A DNA stretch of 64,000 nucleotides from Candidatus Zixiibacteriota bacterium (GCA_034003725.1 JAVEYB010000004.1:186001-250000); one strand, 5' to 3'; counted from the stretch's first letter, positions 16,312 through 25,965 are shown. Notes: generated by a model not told the origin, from the letters alone. Numbers and translations: made by a program.

Positions 16312-18057
16312 TCAGCGCTCCCGCTGTGCCGCGACCCACCTCCGCACCAGCGACTCCAGTACGTCGAGAGGTACACACCCGGACCCCAACAGCGTGTCGT
16401 GAAATGCCCTGAGGTCAAACCGTTCACCGAGAGTCGCCTCGGCATCAGCCCGCATCGCCTGAATCCTCAACTGCCCGATCTTGTACGACAGCGCCTGTCC
16501 GGGCCACACCAGGTAACGGTCGATTTCCACCGTAATGTCATGCAGACTCTTGCTGGAGTTCTGTCGGAAAAACGTGATCGCCTGCTCCCGGGACCAGCCG
16601 CGGTGGTGCATTCCCGGATCGACGACCAGCCGGATGGCCCGCCACATGTCATAGGTCAACGCGCCGAACAGAGCGAACGGATCGCTATAGAACCCCATGT
16701 CGGCTCCGAGACTCTCTGCGTACAGCGCCCAGCCTTCCCCGTATGCGGTGATCCAGCTCTGACGACGGAACTCGGGCAGATCGGTCAACTCCTGCATTCG
16801 CGCGATCTGGAGATGATGTCCCGGCACGGCCTCGTGAAGGCTCAGGGCCTCCATTTCCCACTTCGGCCGCGATGGCAGATCGTACGTGTTGACGTAGTAA
16901 TAGCCGGGGCGGCCGGCCGCTGGAGCCCCCGGCTGGTAATACGCCGTCGTTTGAGATTTCTCTGCATGCGGCGGGATCGGCACGACCCCGTACGGGAGGC
17001 GCGGAAGTGTCCCGAACAACTTCACCAACTCAGGATCAGCACGCTTTGCGATATCACGGTACGCCCTCACCAGATCATCGGCCGAGGTGAAAAAGAACTT
17101 CGAATCCGTTCGCAGGTGCTCGCAGAACTGGTCGAACGTCCCCGCAAATCCGGTCTGTCGCATGACCCGCTCCATCTCCGCCCGTATGCGAGCCACTTCG
17201 GTCATACCGATCCCGAAAATGTCATCGGGTGACAGATCCGTCGTGGTCTCCCGCTGCACGATAAACCGATACCATTCGGCCCCGTTCGGCATGTGCAGCC
17301 AGCCGGTTCGCTCCGTGCAGCCGGGAATGTACCGCTCGGTGAGAAACGCCTGCAATCGCTTGAATGCCGGCATTACGACCTGCAGACACAGCGATTCGCA
17401 CGATCGGGAAAACTCCCTCCACACCTGCTCGCCGACACCGGAAGGCCTGCGCGACAGAAACGCAAGAAGGGCAGATTCCCCCGGTGCAGCCGTCAAGAGC
17501 GCCGCTACCTGCGACGGCAGGTCGCGAAGACAAACTTTTGGAAATGTCACCCCTTTGCCCAGTCCGCGCTCCAACAGCACGATCGTCTGGTCGATCAGTG
17601 CCGGGACTCGCTCCAGCCGCGCCAATACCGCCGCGCGATCTTCGCCTCGCCGCATCGGCATAAGCTCGAGGATACGAGGCACCTCTTGCTGCGGGCCGTG
17701 CATCTGACTGATTGGCAAGAGGATGTCGTCATGCCGCGATTCCTGCTCGGCTATCTCCGCCTGTCGCATCAACAAATCGTAGCTGAGTTGATCTCCCTCC
17801 GACAAGCTGTCGCGGTCAAACGATCCAAGAAGCGCTTTGATGATGACGGGCCTTTGACGGCGCCGCTCGATGGCGCTGTCCGCCCAGTCCGTCCACCGAT
17901 CCTGGTAGCGACCGTACCCCGCCCCGGTCGCCTGCTCCGGGAATTCCTCCATCTGGTTATCCCAGACCAGATCAAAGGCTCGCCGTAACCGCTCTGCCTC
18001 GGGCATCGTGCCCTTCTGTGCAATGGCGTCCCGACTGTCCTGATCAAATCGATTCAT
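16312..18057 (-). CDS. DUF885 family metal-dependent hydrolase (putative carboxypeptidase)
   Basis: The 581-residue protein shows the DUF885 hallmark HEAVPGHHLQ (408-417), a zinc site of the HExxxGHH type, and late family segments such as ITAYGEGWALYAESLGADMG, RAIRLVVDPGMHHRGWSREQ and PGQALSYKIGQL. Characterised relatives are metal-dependent peptidases or dipeptidases. No signal peptide is visible, so it is probably cytoplasmic. The ATG at 18057 follows GGAG by 5 nt, and the 18 residues upstream of it are not family-like. It is the first gene of the minus-strand run leading 25 nt later to the sigma factor; whether it belongs to that system or only shares a transcript is unclear. Confidence 0.88.
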   Translation of the reverse strand: MNRFDQDSRDAIAQKGTMPEAERLRRAFDLVWDNQMEEFPEQATGAGYGRYQDRWTDWADSAIERRRQRPVIIKALLGSFDRDSLSEGDQLSYDLLMRQAEIAEQESRHDDILLPISQMHGPQQEVPRILELMPMRRGEDRAAVLARLERVPALIDQTIVLLERGLGKGVTFPKVCLRDLPSQVAALLTAAPGESALLAFLSRRPSGVGEQVWREFSRSCESLCLQVVMPAFKRLQAFLTERYIPGCTERTGWLHMPNGAEWYRFIVQRETTTDLSPDDIFGIGMTEVARIRAEMERVMRQTGFAGTFDQFCEHLRTDSKFFFTSADDLVRAYRDIAKRADPELVKLFGTLPRLPYGVVPIPPHAEKSQTTAYYQPGAPAAGRPGYYYVNTYDLPSRPKWEMEALSLHEAVPGHHLQIARMQELTDLPEFRRQSWITAYGEGWALYAESLGADMGFYSDPFALFGALTYDMWRAIRLVVDPGMHHRGWSREQAITFFRQNSSKSLHDITVEIDRYLVWPGQALSYKIGQLRIQAMRADAEATLGERFDLRAFHDTLLGSGCVPLDVLESLVRRWVAAQRER

Positions 18058-18498
18058 GCGTACTCCGTAGTCCAGATCCTGCCGGAATATATATCTTTTT
18101 GAGCCCGGCACATACGGTTACGATAGTCTTGCACCACTGGCCCAGGCGCCTAAAATGAAAGGTGGGTCTGTGAGGAAGACCCACCTTTCTGTGCGTCGGG
18201 CTTGACTCGCGTATCAGGAGCGTCTACGCCCTATTGGGGTACCTTACCTGATTCGACTGAAGTCGAACCGTGAGCGCGTGGCCCAGTGCGGGGTGACCAC
18301 ACGCTGTCTATATCAGTGAGCGCTCGCCGGGCCGAAAAAATACACAATATTTCACCTTTAGTACATTTTTCGCCTCACCACCCCCCTGCCGGCATTCGAC
18401 ATTTTGGTTGGTTCGGGGCTCAAATTGATTACATTCCCCGAACTGCTGCCGATATCGGCTGTGGGAAGTGCGATTTCGAGACGGAGAGTAATGCGAAT
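18058..18498. other. Divergent intergenic region with two inverted repeats
   Basis: This 441-bp gap separates the DUF885 gene (minus) and glnS (plus). It holds a terminator-like hairpin at 18158-18188 and an inverted repeat GTTCGGGG (18411-18418)/CCCCGAAC (18436-18443) with a 17-bp spacer, 56 bp before the glnS start. A weak TTGGTT-N17-GATTAC (18404-18432) overlaps the latter. There is no coding potential. Confidence 0.45.
18158..18188. terminator. Perfect 12-bp hairpin in a divergent gap
   Basis: AAAGGTGGGTCT (18158-18169) pairs fully with AGACCCACCTTT (18177-18188) around the 7-nt loop GTGAGGA. It looks like an intrinsic terminator with A/T flanks, yet no annotated gene ends here. It may be an attenuator in the leader of the DUF885-sigma operon, or the end of a small unannotated transcript. 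Confidence 0.5.
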
Positions 18499-20190
18499 AT
18501 GGATACCGAAAAAAACGCTGTCACCGGCAATTTCATCCGGGAAATCATTGACGCCGACCTCAAGAGCGGTAAACATGAATCGATCGTCACCCGTTTCCCC
18601 CCGGAACCGAACGGCTATCTGCATATCGGGCACGCCAAGTCAATCTGCCTTAATTTCGGGCTCGCACTCAGCTACAATGGCCGATGCAACCTCCGATTCG
18701 ACGATACCAACCCGACCAAAGAAGAGCAGGAATATGTCGATTCGATCAAAGAAGATGTCCGGTGGCTCGGTTTCTCGTGGGGGGAACGCGATTTGTACGC
18801 CTCGGATTATTTTGAACAGCTGTTCCAGTACGCGGTGCACTTGATCAGAGCCGGCAAGGCGTATGTCGACGATCTCTCCGCCGATCAGATCCGTGAGTAT
18901 CGAGGCACCCTGACCCGTCCCGGCACCAACAGCCCCTTCCGGGAACGTTCCGTCGACGAGAATTTGGGCCTGTTTACCCGCATGCGCGACGGCGAATTTC
19001 CCGATGGCGCCAGAGTGCTGCGCGCAAAAATCGACATGGCGTCTCCGAACATCAACCTTCGCGACCCGGTCATGTACCGTATCCTCCACGCCCACCATCA
19101 TCGCACCGGCGATGCCTGGTGCATCTACCCGACCTATGACTGGGCCCACGGTCAGTCGGACTCTATCGAGGGCATTACTCACTCGATCTGCACCCTCGAA
19201 TTCGAGGACCATCGCCCCCTCTACAACTGGTTCATCGAGAATCTCCCGGTCACCAGTCATCCACGGCAGATTGAATTCGCCCGACTCGAATTGACCTATA
19301 CAGTCATGAGCAAACGCAAGCTGCTGACACTGGTCAAGGACGGCCACGTGTCCGGTTGGAACGACCCACGTATGCCCACGGTCTCCGGTCTCCGCCGTCG
19401 AGGCTATACACCGGAGGCCATCCGCACTTTCTGCGACCGGATCGGCGTCGCCAAACGCAAAGATGCTACGGTCGAAATATCCTTCCTCGAGGATTGCGTC
19501 CGCGAAGATCTCAACCGCCGCGCGTTACGGGCAATGGCCGTCCTCGATCCGCTGAAGGTCGTAATCGACAACTACCCCGAAGGGCAAACCGAGGAGTTTG
19601 AGCACGAAAACAACCCCGAAGATGCCTCCATGGGCACCCGACACGTGCCGTTTAGCCGCGAGATTTTCATCGAACGAGAAGATTTTCAGGAAGTGCCTCA
19701 TAAGAAGTTTTTCCGCCTGGCTCCGGGGCGCGAAGTCCGGCTCAAGGGAGCGTATTTCATCACCTGCACGGATATCGTCAAGGATCGCACGGGGAAAATC
19801 ACCGAATTGCACTGTAGCTATGATCCGGCCTCAAGGGGAGGCGAAACGCCCGACGGCAGAAAAGTCAAAGGAACGTTGCACTGGGTATCGGCTGCGCATG
19901 CGATTGATGCCGAAGTGCGGCTGTACAGCCATCTCTTCTCTACACCCGATCCGGAAGACGCCCCCGAAGGCCGCGATTTTACCGATAACCTCAATCCCGA
20001 TTCGCTGACCGTTCTTACCGGCTGCAAGCTGGAACCGGGACTGGCGGATGCGACCCCCGGCGACCGCTTCCAGTTCCTTCGGCAGGGCTACTTCTGCGTC
20101 GACACGGTCGATTCGCGATCGGGGCGGCTTGTCTTCAATCGCACGGTCTCTCTGCGCGACAGCTGGGCCAAAGTGCAGAAATCCGATTAG
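18499..20190 (+). CDS. glnS: Glutaminyl-tRNA synthetase
   Basis: This class I synthetase charges tRNA-Gln. The HIGH signature is at 42-45 ([15 protein letters not shown]) and the KMSKS equivalent is MSKRK at 270-274. Family segments include [40 protein letters not shown] and the C-terminal anticodon-binding barrels. At 563 residues it has the usual bacterial GlnRS length and no appended domain. Its presence implies direct charging of tRNA-Gln rather than sole reliance on GatCAB, and a tRNA-Gln gene lies 5 kb away. The ATG at 18499 has GGAGAG (18483-18488) upstream; the 71 in-frame codons before it are not conserved-looking. Confidence 0.97.
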   Translation: MDTEKNAVTGNFIREIIDADLKSGKHESIVTRFPPEPNGYLHIGHAKSICLNFGLALSYNGRCNLRFDDTNPTKEEQEYVDSIKEDVRWLGFSWGERDLYASDYFEQLFQYAVHLIRAGKAYVDDLSADQIREYRGTLTRPGTNSPFRERSVDENLGLFTRMRDGEFPDGARVLRAKIDMASPNINLRDPVMYRILHAHHHRTGDAWCIYPTYDWAHGQSDSIEGITHSICTLEFEDHRPLYNWFIENLPVTSHPRQIEFARLELTYTVMSKRKLLTLVKDGHVSGWNDPRMPTVSGLRRRGYTPEAIRTFCDRIGVAKRKDATVEISFLEDCVREDLNRRALRAMAVLDPLKVVIDNYPEGQTEEFEHENNPEDASMGTRHVPFSREIFIEREDFQEVPHKKFFRLAPGREVRLKGAYFITCTDIVKDRTGKITELHCSYDPASRGGETPDGRKVKGTLHWVSAAHAIDAEVRLYSHLFSTPDPEDAPEGRDFTDNLNPDSLTVLTGCKLEPGLADATPGDRFQFLRQGYFCVDTVDSRSGRLVFNRTVSLRDSWAKVQKSD

Positions 20191-20811
20191 CGATTTCAGC
20201 CTTTGCCGCCGTTTTCGACCCCTCCTCATAGACCGTAGACAAAAGGAATACCCCTCGGCGGAGCGGGCCGAGAGGTACTCTTACGGAGTGAGTGGCGAGT
20301 GGAGTGTGCCCCCTGCCTGAAGCGGCAGGATTTTTCTGTACGTATGAAGCGTGGAAGACTGTCGGTCGGTCCTAGCCCCGCGACTCTATGACTCTTGCCC
20401 CTTTTCTTTCCCCCTTTCCCGTTTCTACCGGACCGAACGGATCGGTCGGGTCAAACCCTGCGGAGAGTCGATCCGACCGACCGTCCGGTTCAGGGAAGAG
20501 GGGGAGTGTGCGTCAGGTTTGGTCCCCGGGGGACCAAACCGTCCTTTTCCATCAAAGTCGGACTCGACCATTGGACAAGCCCGAACCATGCTCGCTTTTA
20601 GTAGCGTTATCTTTGTCTTTGTATTGGACAGCCACCGGCCCCGGTGAGGTAATGGCCGCGAGTATCGTTCTATCGGTGGTTCTGTCGCGCCTTAGAGAAC
20701 ATATCGTTCAATTAGCGAAAACATTTAGGAGTAATCCGAGGGTTTGGTAAGAATCTCAGTGCAGTGTGCAGATTTGAAGCGGGAGACTGCGTCACGTCAT
20801 GACGCATTGAC
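20191..20811. other. Structured intergenic region with stacked hairpins
   Basis: This 621-bp gap lies between the convergent ends of glnS and the PAS regulator. I find no credible gene, but at least three hairpins: 20249-20277 (11 bp, one mismatch), a terminator at 20312-20335, and 20516-20540 (GGTTTGGTCCC/GGGACCAAACC, loop CGG, then GTCCTTTTCC). GGTCGG-rich segments around 20430-20490 also partly pair. A small RNA between the hairpins is possible. Confidence 0.4.
20312..20335 (+). terminator. Intrinsic terminator after glnS
   Basis: A 6-bp stem (CCTGCC 20312-20317, GGCAGG 20324-20329, loop TGAAGC) is followed by ATTTTT. It lies 122 nt past the glnS stop on the same strand. Confidence 0.7.
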
Positions 20812-22242
20812 CTATCTTGTCACTCCCTTGCGTTCCAGAGAGCGCAGATACGACGTCAGGTTGCGTTTGCGATTGGCGATACCGAGCTTCTTGCGAATGA
20901 TCTTTCGCTGCTTGAATACCGTTTCGATTGAGTTATGGAGTGCCGCCGCAATCTCTTTGCTGGTAAGTCCGTTTTTGATCATGTTGCAGATTTCCAGCTC
21001 CCGCGGTGTTAACCGGGTCGAGTGCTCTTCGAGACGACCCACAAAGGGCGAGATAATATCCACAAGACTGCTCTTGAGCAGTGTCAGGTAGTGTTCTGCG
21101 CCGGGCATGGTCTGCCCGTGGAGGTGGTCGATCAACGGGATGGCGATCTGATAAATGTTGCTCTGAATCTGTTCCGCGATCTCCCGCTTTCCGGTCTCGA
21201 ACTGACTGAGAATCTCCTTCAGCGCGAGGTTTTTCTTCTGGAGATTCTCACGCTCAACCAGAAGTTCCTGGTTTGCGTCGGCCAGCTGTACGGTCCGTTC
21301 GCGCACCCGGTGTTCCAGTTCGTCGTGTGCGCGTTGCAGCATCGCTTCGGCCCACTTGCGCTCCGTAATGTCGAACCAGCTGCCGATCAGCCCGACCACG
21401 CGACCGTCGTCGTCATGCAGAGGCGTCATGTCGTCGCGAAGCCAGATGTACGCACCGTTTCTATGCTGAAAGCGGTACTCGTACGATACCGACTCACCGC
21501 GCTGAATCCTCTCGAGCTGTGTCCGAACATGCTCCAGATCCTCCGGATGAACCCGCTTGTTCCAGAACATCTCGTCCTTGTAAAAGTCATCCGGCCGGTA
21601 ACCGAACCTTCCGTTGATGTTGTCGCTGATAAAAGTCGTTGGATACGCAGGCGGCGGCCCGCACGTGTAGATTACGGCGGGACTTGACGCGAGCAGTACG
21701 TCAAGCCGCGCTTTCGTCCCCTGAAGCACTTCCTCTGCCCGCTTGCGCTCAGTGATGTCACGAATACTTGTGCAGATCCCCAGTGTGCGCCCCGACTGAT
21801 CGCAGATCATCTGCCATGACACCGCCCCCCACGCGATTGTCCCGTCCTTGCGGCGTATCCGGAACTCCCGGTCGTGCCCCGACGGTAACCCGGATTCGGG
21901 GGTAAACGCCGGTGATACCCGGAAGCGATCTTCTTCGTGGATAACCGGAATCGGAAACTCAGGCGTGGATAGGCACTCTGAGACCGTGTACCCGGTAATC
22001 CGCTCCACTGCCCGGTTCATCCACCGCGCCTTCCCGTCGGCCCCCACCCACATGTGCCAGTCGACACTCTCCTCGGCCGAAGCAGCTGCGATCTCCAGTG
22101 ATTCCTCAGGCGCCGAACGCCGCAGTTGAAGCGCCCGTCGGCCCGGCCCGCGTCCGCCAACCGTCGACACGTCGCCGCAGCCGGACTCAACCGCACTCTC
22201 AGAAAAGGATACCTTTGTGGATTTGCGACTGTCGTCCGACAT
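20812..22242 (-). CDS. PAS-PAS LuxR-type transcriptional regulator
   Basis: The 476-residue soluble protein carries two PAS/PAC sensory modules: residues about 55-170 (WHMWVGADGKARWMNRAVER to ICTSIRDITERKRAEE) and about 180-295 (VIYTCGPPPAYPTTFISDNI to IGSWFDITERKWAEA). A coiled coil follows (about 300-360, LQRAHDELEHRVRERTVQL) and then a LuxR-family helix-turn-helix (about 405-465, LTPRELEICNMIKNGLTSKE and the helix IETVFKQRKIIRKKLGI). It has no histidine-kinase or receiver domain, so I infer a one-component regulator that binds a ligand or senses redox and then controls transcription directly. AGGGG lies 8 nt before the ATG. It is transcribed alone and divergently from the LRR lipoprotein gene, a plausible target. 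Confidence 0.88.
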   Translation of the reverse strand: MSDDSRKSTKVSFSESAVESGCGDVSTVGGRGPGRRALQLRRSAPEESLEIAAASAEESVDWHMWVGADGKARWMNRAVERITGYTVSECLSTPEFPIPVIHEEDRFRVSPAFTPESGLPSGHDREFRIRRKDGTIAWGAVSWQMICDQSGRTLGICTSIRDITERKRAEEVLQGTKARLDVLLASSPAVIYTCGPPPAYPTTFISDNINGRFGYRPDDFYKDEMFWNKRVHPEDLEHVRTQLERIQRGESVSYEYRFQHRNGAYIWLRDDMTPLHDDDGRVVGLIGSWFDITERKWAEAMLQRAHDELEHRVRERTVQLADANQELLVERENLQKKNLALKEILSQFETGKREIAEQIQSNIYQIAIPLIDHLHGQTMPGAEHYLTLLKSSLVDIISPFVGRLEEHSTRLTPRELEICNMIKNGLTSKEIAAALHNSIETVFKQRKIIRKKLGIANRKRNLTSYLRSLERKGVTR

Positions 22243-22867
22243 GAGATGCCCCTTTGGGTGACCTGACTTCCCCGATCCCTCAGCAGACTCTCAGGCATCT
22301 ACCGGAAGCGCAATAGCTGCGCGCACATCCGGACACGTTTCCTACTTAAATGCACGTCTCAGCCTGCCTTGGTCCCCCTGATATCCACAACGGCAATATA
22401 CTGCAGTTCAGCCGGATAGCAAGCTTTTTGGGGGGCTTTTATACCCAGTTAACACCTTGTCATGCCCCGTTGTGCTTATCTGAAAAAGTGCGATTATGCT
22501 ATCGGGACAGATTCCAGGGGGCACTCTGTGCCTGTCGTATGCAAGGAGCGACAGTCCGTCTCGAGGAGATGTCAGGCGACGCAAAAGGGGGCGCCTGACC
22601 GGGGGACACCCGCGCGGGTAATTTCAGTTGCAAAATTGAGCTTACTCCGAAACCGCCAGCCGCGGCGCGGGTGTTCTGTTGCCTGTCGACCCGCCGCCTC
22701 CCCAATGGCCCCGGAAGCTCTTGCAAAATGGGCCACTAACTCCATATATTCAGCTCATACCAACGCAGCAATCAATCCCCCTGATCGTGGCTCATATGGC
22801 CCACAAGTGGCTGTCCACATATTGGTGCCCCTGCACGCAAGGGTACGTCGAGTGAGGAGACCTTACT
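22243..22867. other. Divergent intergenic region, no gene seen
   Basis: This 625-bp gap lies between the PAS/LuxR regulator and the LRR lipoprotein gene, which are divergent. I see local hairpins such as TCAGGCG/CGCCTGA (about 22571-22597) but no clear promoter, RNA gene or open frame with protein-like composition. Confidence 0.4.
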
Positions 22868-24985
22868 ATGTTACCGCGGTACCTTACTGCCTCGGTTAGC
22901 GTCTATGCCGCATGCATCATCATGATGGCGTCGGGCTGTTCCAAGAACGCGTCGGGAGACGACGAGGGTGATGACAGTGTCGCACCGGCGGTAGTAGCCG
23001 ATTTGATAATTGCCGGTTTCACCGACTCCTCGGTTACGCTCACGTGGACTGCGACCGGTGACGACGGCACCACCGGCACCGCCACGGGCTATGATCTCAG
23101 GATGTCGTCAACGGCTATCCACTGGGGCAATTACGATTCCGCCGTGCACATAACCGGGCTGCCCGCTCCAAAACCGGCGGGTGAGACTGAGATATTCGAA
23201 GTACGCGGCCTCCTGACTGACTCCACATACTTCTTCATACTCCGCGTTTTCGACGAGAACGGCAATGACGACGGGCTCTCCAGTTGTGTCAGGGCCACGT
23301 GCTTCACCGACTACGTCGTCACCTTCCCGGATCCATCGCTGCAGACGGCCATCCGCAACCGAATTGCCAAACCGTCCGGAGACATCCTCAAGTCGGATCT
23401 CCTCGAAGTTACCGACCTGTTCGCCGCCGACCTCGCGATCGCGGACCTCACCGGCCTCGAGCACTGTGACAAACTGACCTCGCTGAACCTCACCAACAAT
23501 GACATCTCCGACCTCTCGGCTCTGAGTACCCTGCTTGGTCTCACCCAGCTCGGTGCCGGCCAGAACACCATAACCGACATCGGGCCGCTTGCTTCGCTCA
23601 CCGTGCTCACGGCACTGAACCTCAGTTCCAATGACGTGGTTGACATCTCACCGTTGTCCAATCTAACTCTTCTGACCGACCTCAATCTCCAGGGCAACGC
23701 CGTAACCGACATCGCCGCTCTGGCGGGACTGAGCCAACTGAACAGTCTGAATCTCGCGGCGAACGGCGTCCACGACATCAGTCCGCTGACTGCAAATACC
23801 GGGGTCAGCGACGGCGACGTTGTCGCGTTGTCTCTGAATCCGCTGGGACATGAATCGATTGTGTCTCACATTCCAACCCTCAGGTCGCGCGGCGTATCCG
23901 TCCAGTGGATCGACAACATCGTGCCGCCCGGCGCGGTGACGGATCTCACCGTCGACAGTGTAACGGCGAATTCCGTCTCGCTCAGTTGGATTGCTCCGGG
24001 AGAGGACTTCTATACCGGCATCGCGTACCGATATGAACTGCGTTACTCGACCGAACGGACTGACCTTGAGACATGGTCAGGGGGAAGCGTTGTCTCGGAC
24101 ATGCCCGATCCGGACTCGGCCGGTGCGCGGCAATCGGCCGTGGTATCCGCACTGAGCGAAGGGACCACTTATTACTTCGCAGTGAAGACGCAGGACAACT
24201 CTGAAAACTGGTCTCCCGTATCGAACATCCCATGGGCTCGGCCATACACCGACATCGTGGTGTCGTTCCCTGATGTGGCACTGGAGACGGCCATTCGCAC
24301 CGCCATTGCCAAACCCGTCGGCGACATCTATCGGTCCGAGCTTATGTTCATCGACTCACTCACGGCGGCCAACCGGGGAATTTCCGATCTGAGCGGACTC
24401 GAACACTGCGTCGGACTGGAGTACCTTCACCTGAATAACAACACGATAACCGATATCTCCCCTCTCTCCGGTCTCAACTCGCTGTGGAATCTCAACGTGC
24501 AGCACAATAGTATCGCCGACATATCGCCGTTGAGTTCGTTGGTCGCAATGACCCAACTGCAGTTATCGAACAATCCGATTACCGATCTGTCACCCCTGGC
24601 GTCACTGTCAAACGTGCATCTGCTTGCTGCCAGTTTTATCGGTACGGCGGATCTGACGCCGCTGGAGTCGCTTGGGCAGTTGGAATTCGCGTTCCTGATG
24701 GGGAATCACACCGTCGACCTCTCCCCGCTGGCTTCCTGTACTCGATTGCAGTACCTCTATCTCGGCTACAACGACATCGTGGACATCGAGCCGCTCGGCG
24801 GACTCCAGAATCTGGCGATCTTGTCCCTCGTGAACAACCAGGTGGAGGATATAGGAGCGCTTGTAAGCAACTATGGACTGGGAAACGGGGATCAGGTGGC
24901 GCTGGATAACAATAACCTGTCACAAGAGTCGATCAACACGCACATTCCCGCCCTCCAGGCCCGTGGAGTAACGGTAACATTCTGA
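22868..24985 (+). CDS. Leucine-rich-repeat/FN3 surface lipoprotein
   Basis: The 705-residue protein has a lipoprotein signal (IIMMASGC, Cys24 as acylated residue). It is built from two copies of one block: an FN3 domain (about 43-145 and 355-455), then a cap (VVTFPDPSLQTAIRNRIAKP; VVSFPDVALETAIRTAIAKP), then internalin-like 22-residue LRRs (LTSLNLTNNDISDLSAL, LTALNLSSNDVVDISPL, LEYLHLNNNTITDISPL), each block closing with a motif like ESIVSHIPTLRSRGVSVQW. It is probably anchored in the outer membrane and binds proteins or glycans. AGGAG lies before the ATG. It stands alone, divergent from a PAS/LuxR regulator. Confidence 0.88.
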   Translation: MLPRYLTASVSVYAACIIMMASGCSKNASGDDEGDDSVAPAVVADLIIAGFTDSSVTLTWTATGDDGTTGTATGYDLRMSSTAIHWGNYDSAVHITGLPAPKPAGETEIFEVRGLLTDSTYFFILRVFDENGNDDGLSSCVRATCFTDYVVTFPDPSLQTAIRNRIAKPSGDILKSDLLEVTDLFAADLAIADLTGLEHCDKLTSLNLTNNDISDLSALSTLLGLTQLGAGQNTITDIGPLASLTVLTALNLSSNDVVDISPLSNLTLLTDLNLQGNAVTDIAALAGLSQLNSLNLAANGVHDISPLTANTGVSDGDVVALSLNPLGHESIVSHIPTLRSRGVSVQWIDNIVPPGAVTDLTVDSVTANSVSLSWIAPGEDFYTGIAYRYELRYSTERTDLETWSGGSVVSDMPDPDSAGARQSAVVSALSEGTTYYFAVKTQDNSENWSPVSNIPWARPYTDIVVSFPDVALETAIRTAIAKPVGDIYRSELMFIDSLTAANRGISDLSGLEHCVGLEYLHLNNNTITDISPLSGLNSLWNLNVQHNSIADISPLSSLVAMTQLQLSNNPITDLSPLASLSNVHLLAASFIGTADLTPLESLGQLEFAFLMGNHTVDLSPLASCTRLQYLYLGYNDIVDIEPLGGLQNLAILSLVNNQVEDIGALVSNYGLGNGDQVALDNNNLSQESINTHIPALQARGVTVTF

Positions 24986-25081
24986 AATTGCGCCGAGTAC
25001 TGCGTGTGAGTTCGTCGAAGGACCACGGAGTGCCGGGCTTACCGGTGAAGGAAAGGTCAGAGATCCGATCGGATCAGGCAT

Positions 25082-25088
25082 AAAAAAA
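25082..25088 (-). terminator. T-run after tRNA-Gln
   Basis: Directly after the discriminator base and one C, the minus strand has seven Ts (25088-25082). The tRNA acceptor and T stems would act as the upstream structure, so this is probably where the tRNA transcript ends. Confidence 0.5.
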
Positions 25089-25089
25089 G

Positions 25090-25160
25090 CTGGGAGACTG
25101 GGATTCGAACCCAGATTCTACGGTCCAGAGCCGTATGCCCTACCATTGGACTATCTCCCA
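25090..25160 (-). tRNA. tRNA-Gln (anticodon CUG)
   Basis: The 71-nt sequence folds as a full cloverleaf: acceptor TGGGAGA/TCTCCCA with a U1-A72 pair and discriminator G73, both typical of tRNA-Gln; anticodon stem TACGG/CCGTA with loop CTCTGGA giving anticodon CUG at 25126-25128; T arm CTGGG-TTCGAAT-CCCAG. The 3' CCA is not encoded. It has its own promoter about 50 bp upstream. It reads CAG codons and is the substrate of the nearby GlnS. Confidence 0.96.
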
Positions 25161-25215
25161 GTTTTCTTCTGTATCGGCCACACCGCCTGAACGGTACAGC
25201 CTCTTGGGAAACACG

Positions 25216-25243
25216 AATATATGCGGTCAGGGTCGGATGTCAA
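25216..25243 (-). promoter_or_regulatory. Sigma-70 promoter of tRNA-Gln
   Basis: On the minus strand there is a perfect TTGACA (25243-25238), a 16-bp spacer and TATATT (25221-25216). Transcription would start near 25209, giving a 5' leader of about 50 nt before the tRNA. It is among the strongest promoter matches in the window. Confidence 0.75.
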
Positions 25244-25300
25244 GCTTGATCGTCGGCCGTTTTTGACCGCTCTGAATCTCGCTGCCGTCAGCATGGCGCG

Positions 25301-25960
25301 TCATCTCACCTCCCACCGGTGGATCAGAAGTGCTTCTCCGACAACGTTGAACCTGGCCACGGCGGCCGTGATTACGTTTCTCAACCCCACCGTCTGCCCC
25401 GGCCGAACCAGCACATTGTGCGCTGCGTAGTCCGTACCGGTACAGGAGTACCGGACCCGCGATGACAACGGTATGAGCGAGACACGGTCCCCGGAACACG
25501 AACGCAAAGTCACGCGGGAATCGTGAATCAAAAGGATCTCCTCGGCGCGTCCAACCAGGCGCGCTCGAACTCGAGCCCTCCCGCGCCGACTCCACCGGTC
25601 GACAAGCCGAAGCAACATCACGTTGCCGAGATAGTGATCCGGCTCGCCAAACGAAGGCTGCACGATATCGATGGATTGAAAACCCTCGCCCAAGCAATAT
25701 TCCACAGCCAGCTCGGCATCCGTGGCGTCCTTGCGGATCGGCATGCGCGCCACCACCGTTCGTTCCGGGAGATTGGAGGGAACACGTCGAAGGGAATCGA
25801 AGTCACCGACCAGCATATTCGGAAAGATCCCGGCGGCGTGGAAGAATCGGTAACCGCCGTCGACCGCAACGGTGAACCGCCCCTGAGCCAGCGTGCGGTA
25901 AAACCCGAGATCGCGCCGCAGATAACGTCCGTGAAGGAAAAGCGCCGCCGCTCGCATCAC
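25301..25960 (-). CDS. Thiamine pyrophosphokinase
   Basis: The 219-residue protein transfers pyrophosphate from ATP to thiamine to make the cofactor TPP. Family motifs are VAVDGGYRFFHAAGIFPNML, GDFDSL (about 52-57), KDATDAELAVEYCL (about 77-90) and GEPDHYLGNVMLL, which replaces the more usual RxDH. The C-terminal half (about 135-219) is the beta-rich vitamin-binding domain. The gene starts 5 nt after the glucokinase stop and ends the minus-strand carbon-metabolism run, which includes the TPP-dependent transketolase, so cofactor and enzyme are supplied together. The start could be the first or second of two adjacent ATGs. Confidence 0.88.
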   Translation of the reverse strand: MMRAAALFLHGRYLRRDLGFYRTLAQGRFTVAVDGGYRFFHAAGIFPNMLVGDFDSLRRVPSNLPERTVVARMPIRKDATDAELAVEYCLGEGFQSIDIVQPSFGEPDHYLGNVMLLRLVDRWSRRGRARVRARLVGRAEEILLIHDSRVTLRSCSGDRVSLIPLSSRVRYSCTGTDYAAHNVLVRPGQTVGLRNVITAAVARFNVVGEALLIHRWEVR

Positions 25961-25965
25961 CTGCC

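Noticed and set aside
18286-18498. Longer N-terminus for glutaminyl-tRNA synthetase
   Set aside because: These 71 codons include the intergenic inverted repeat and are unlike any GlnRS; the start at 18499 gives the normal length.
22555-22620. c-di-GMP riboswitch suggested by GACGCAAAAGGGGG
   Set aside because: The conserved paired regions and second half of the GEMM motif are absent; only a simple TCAGGCG/CGCCTGA hairpin is present.
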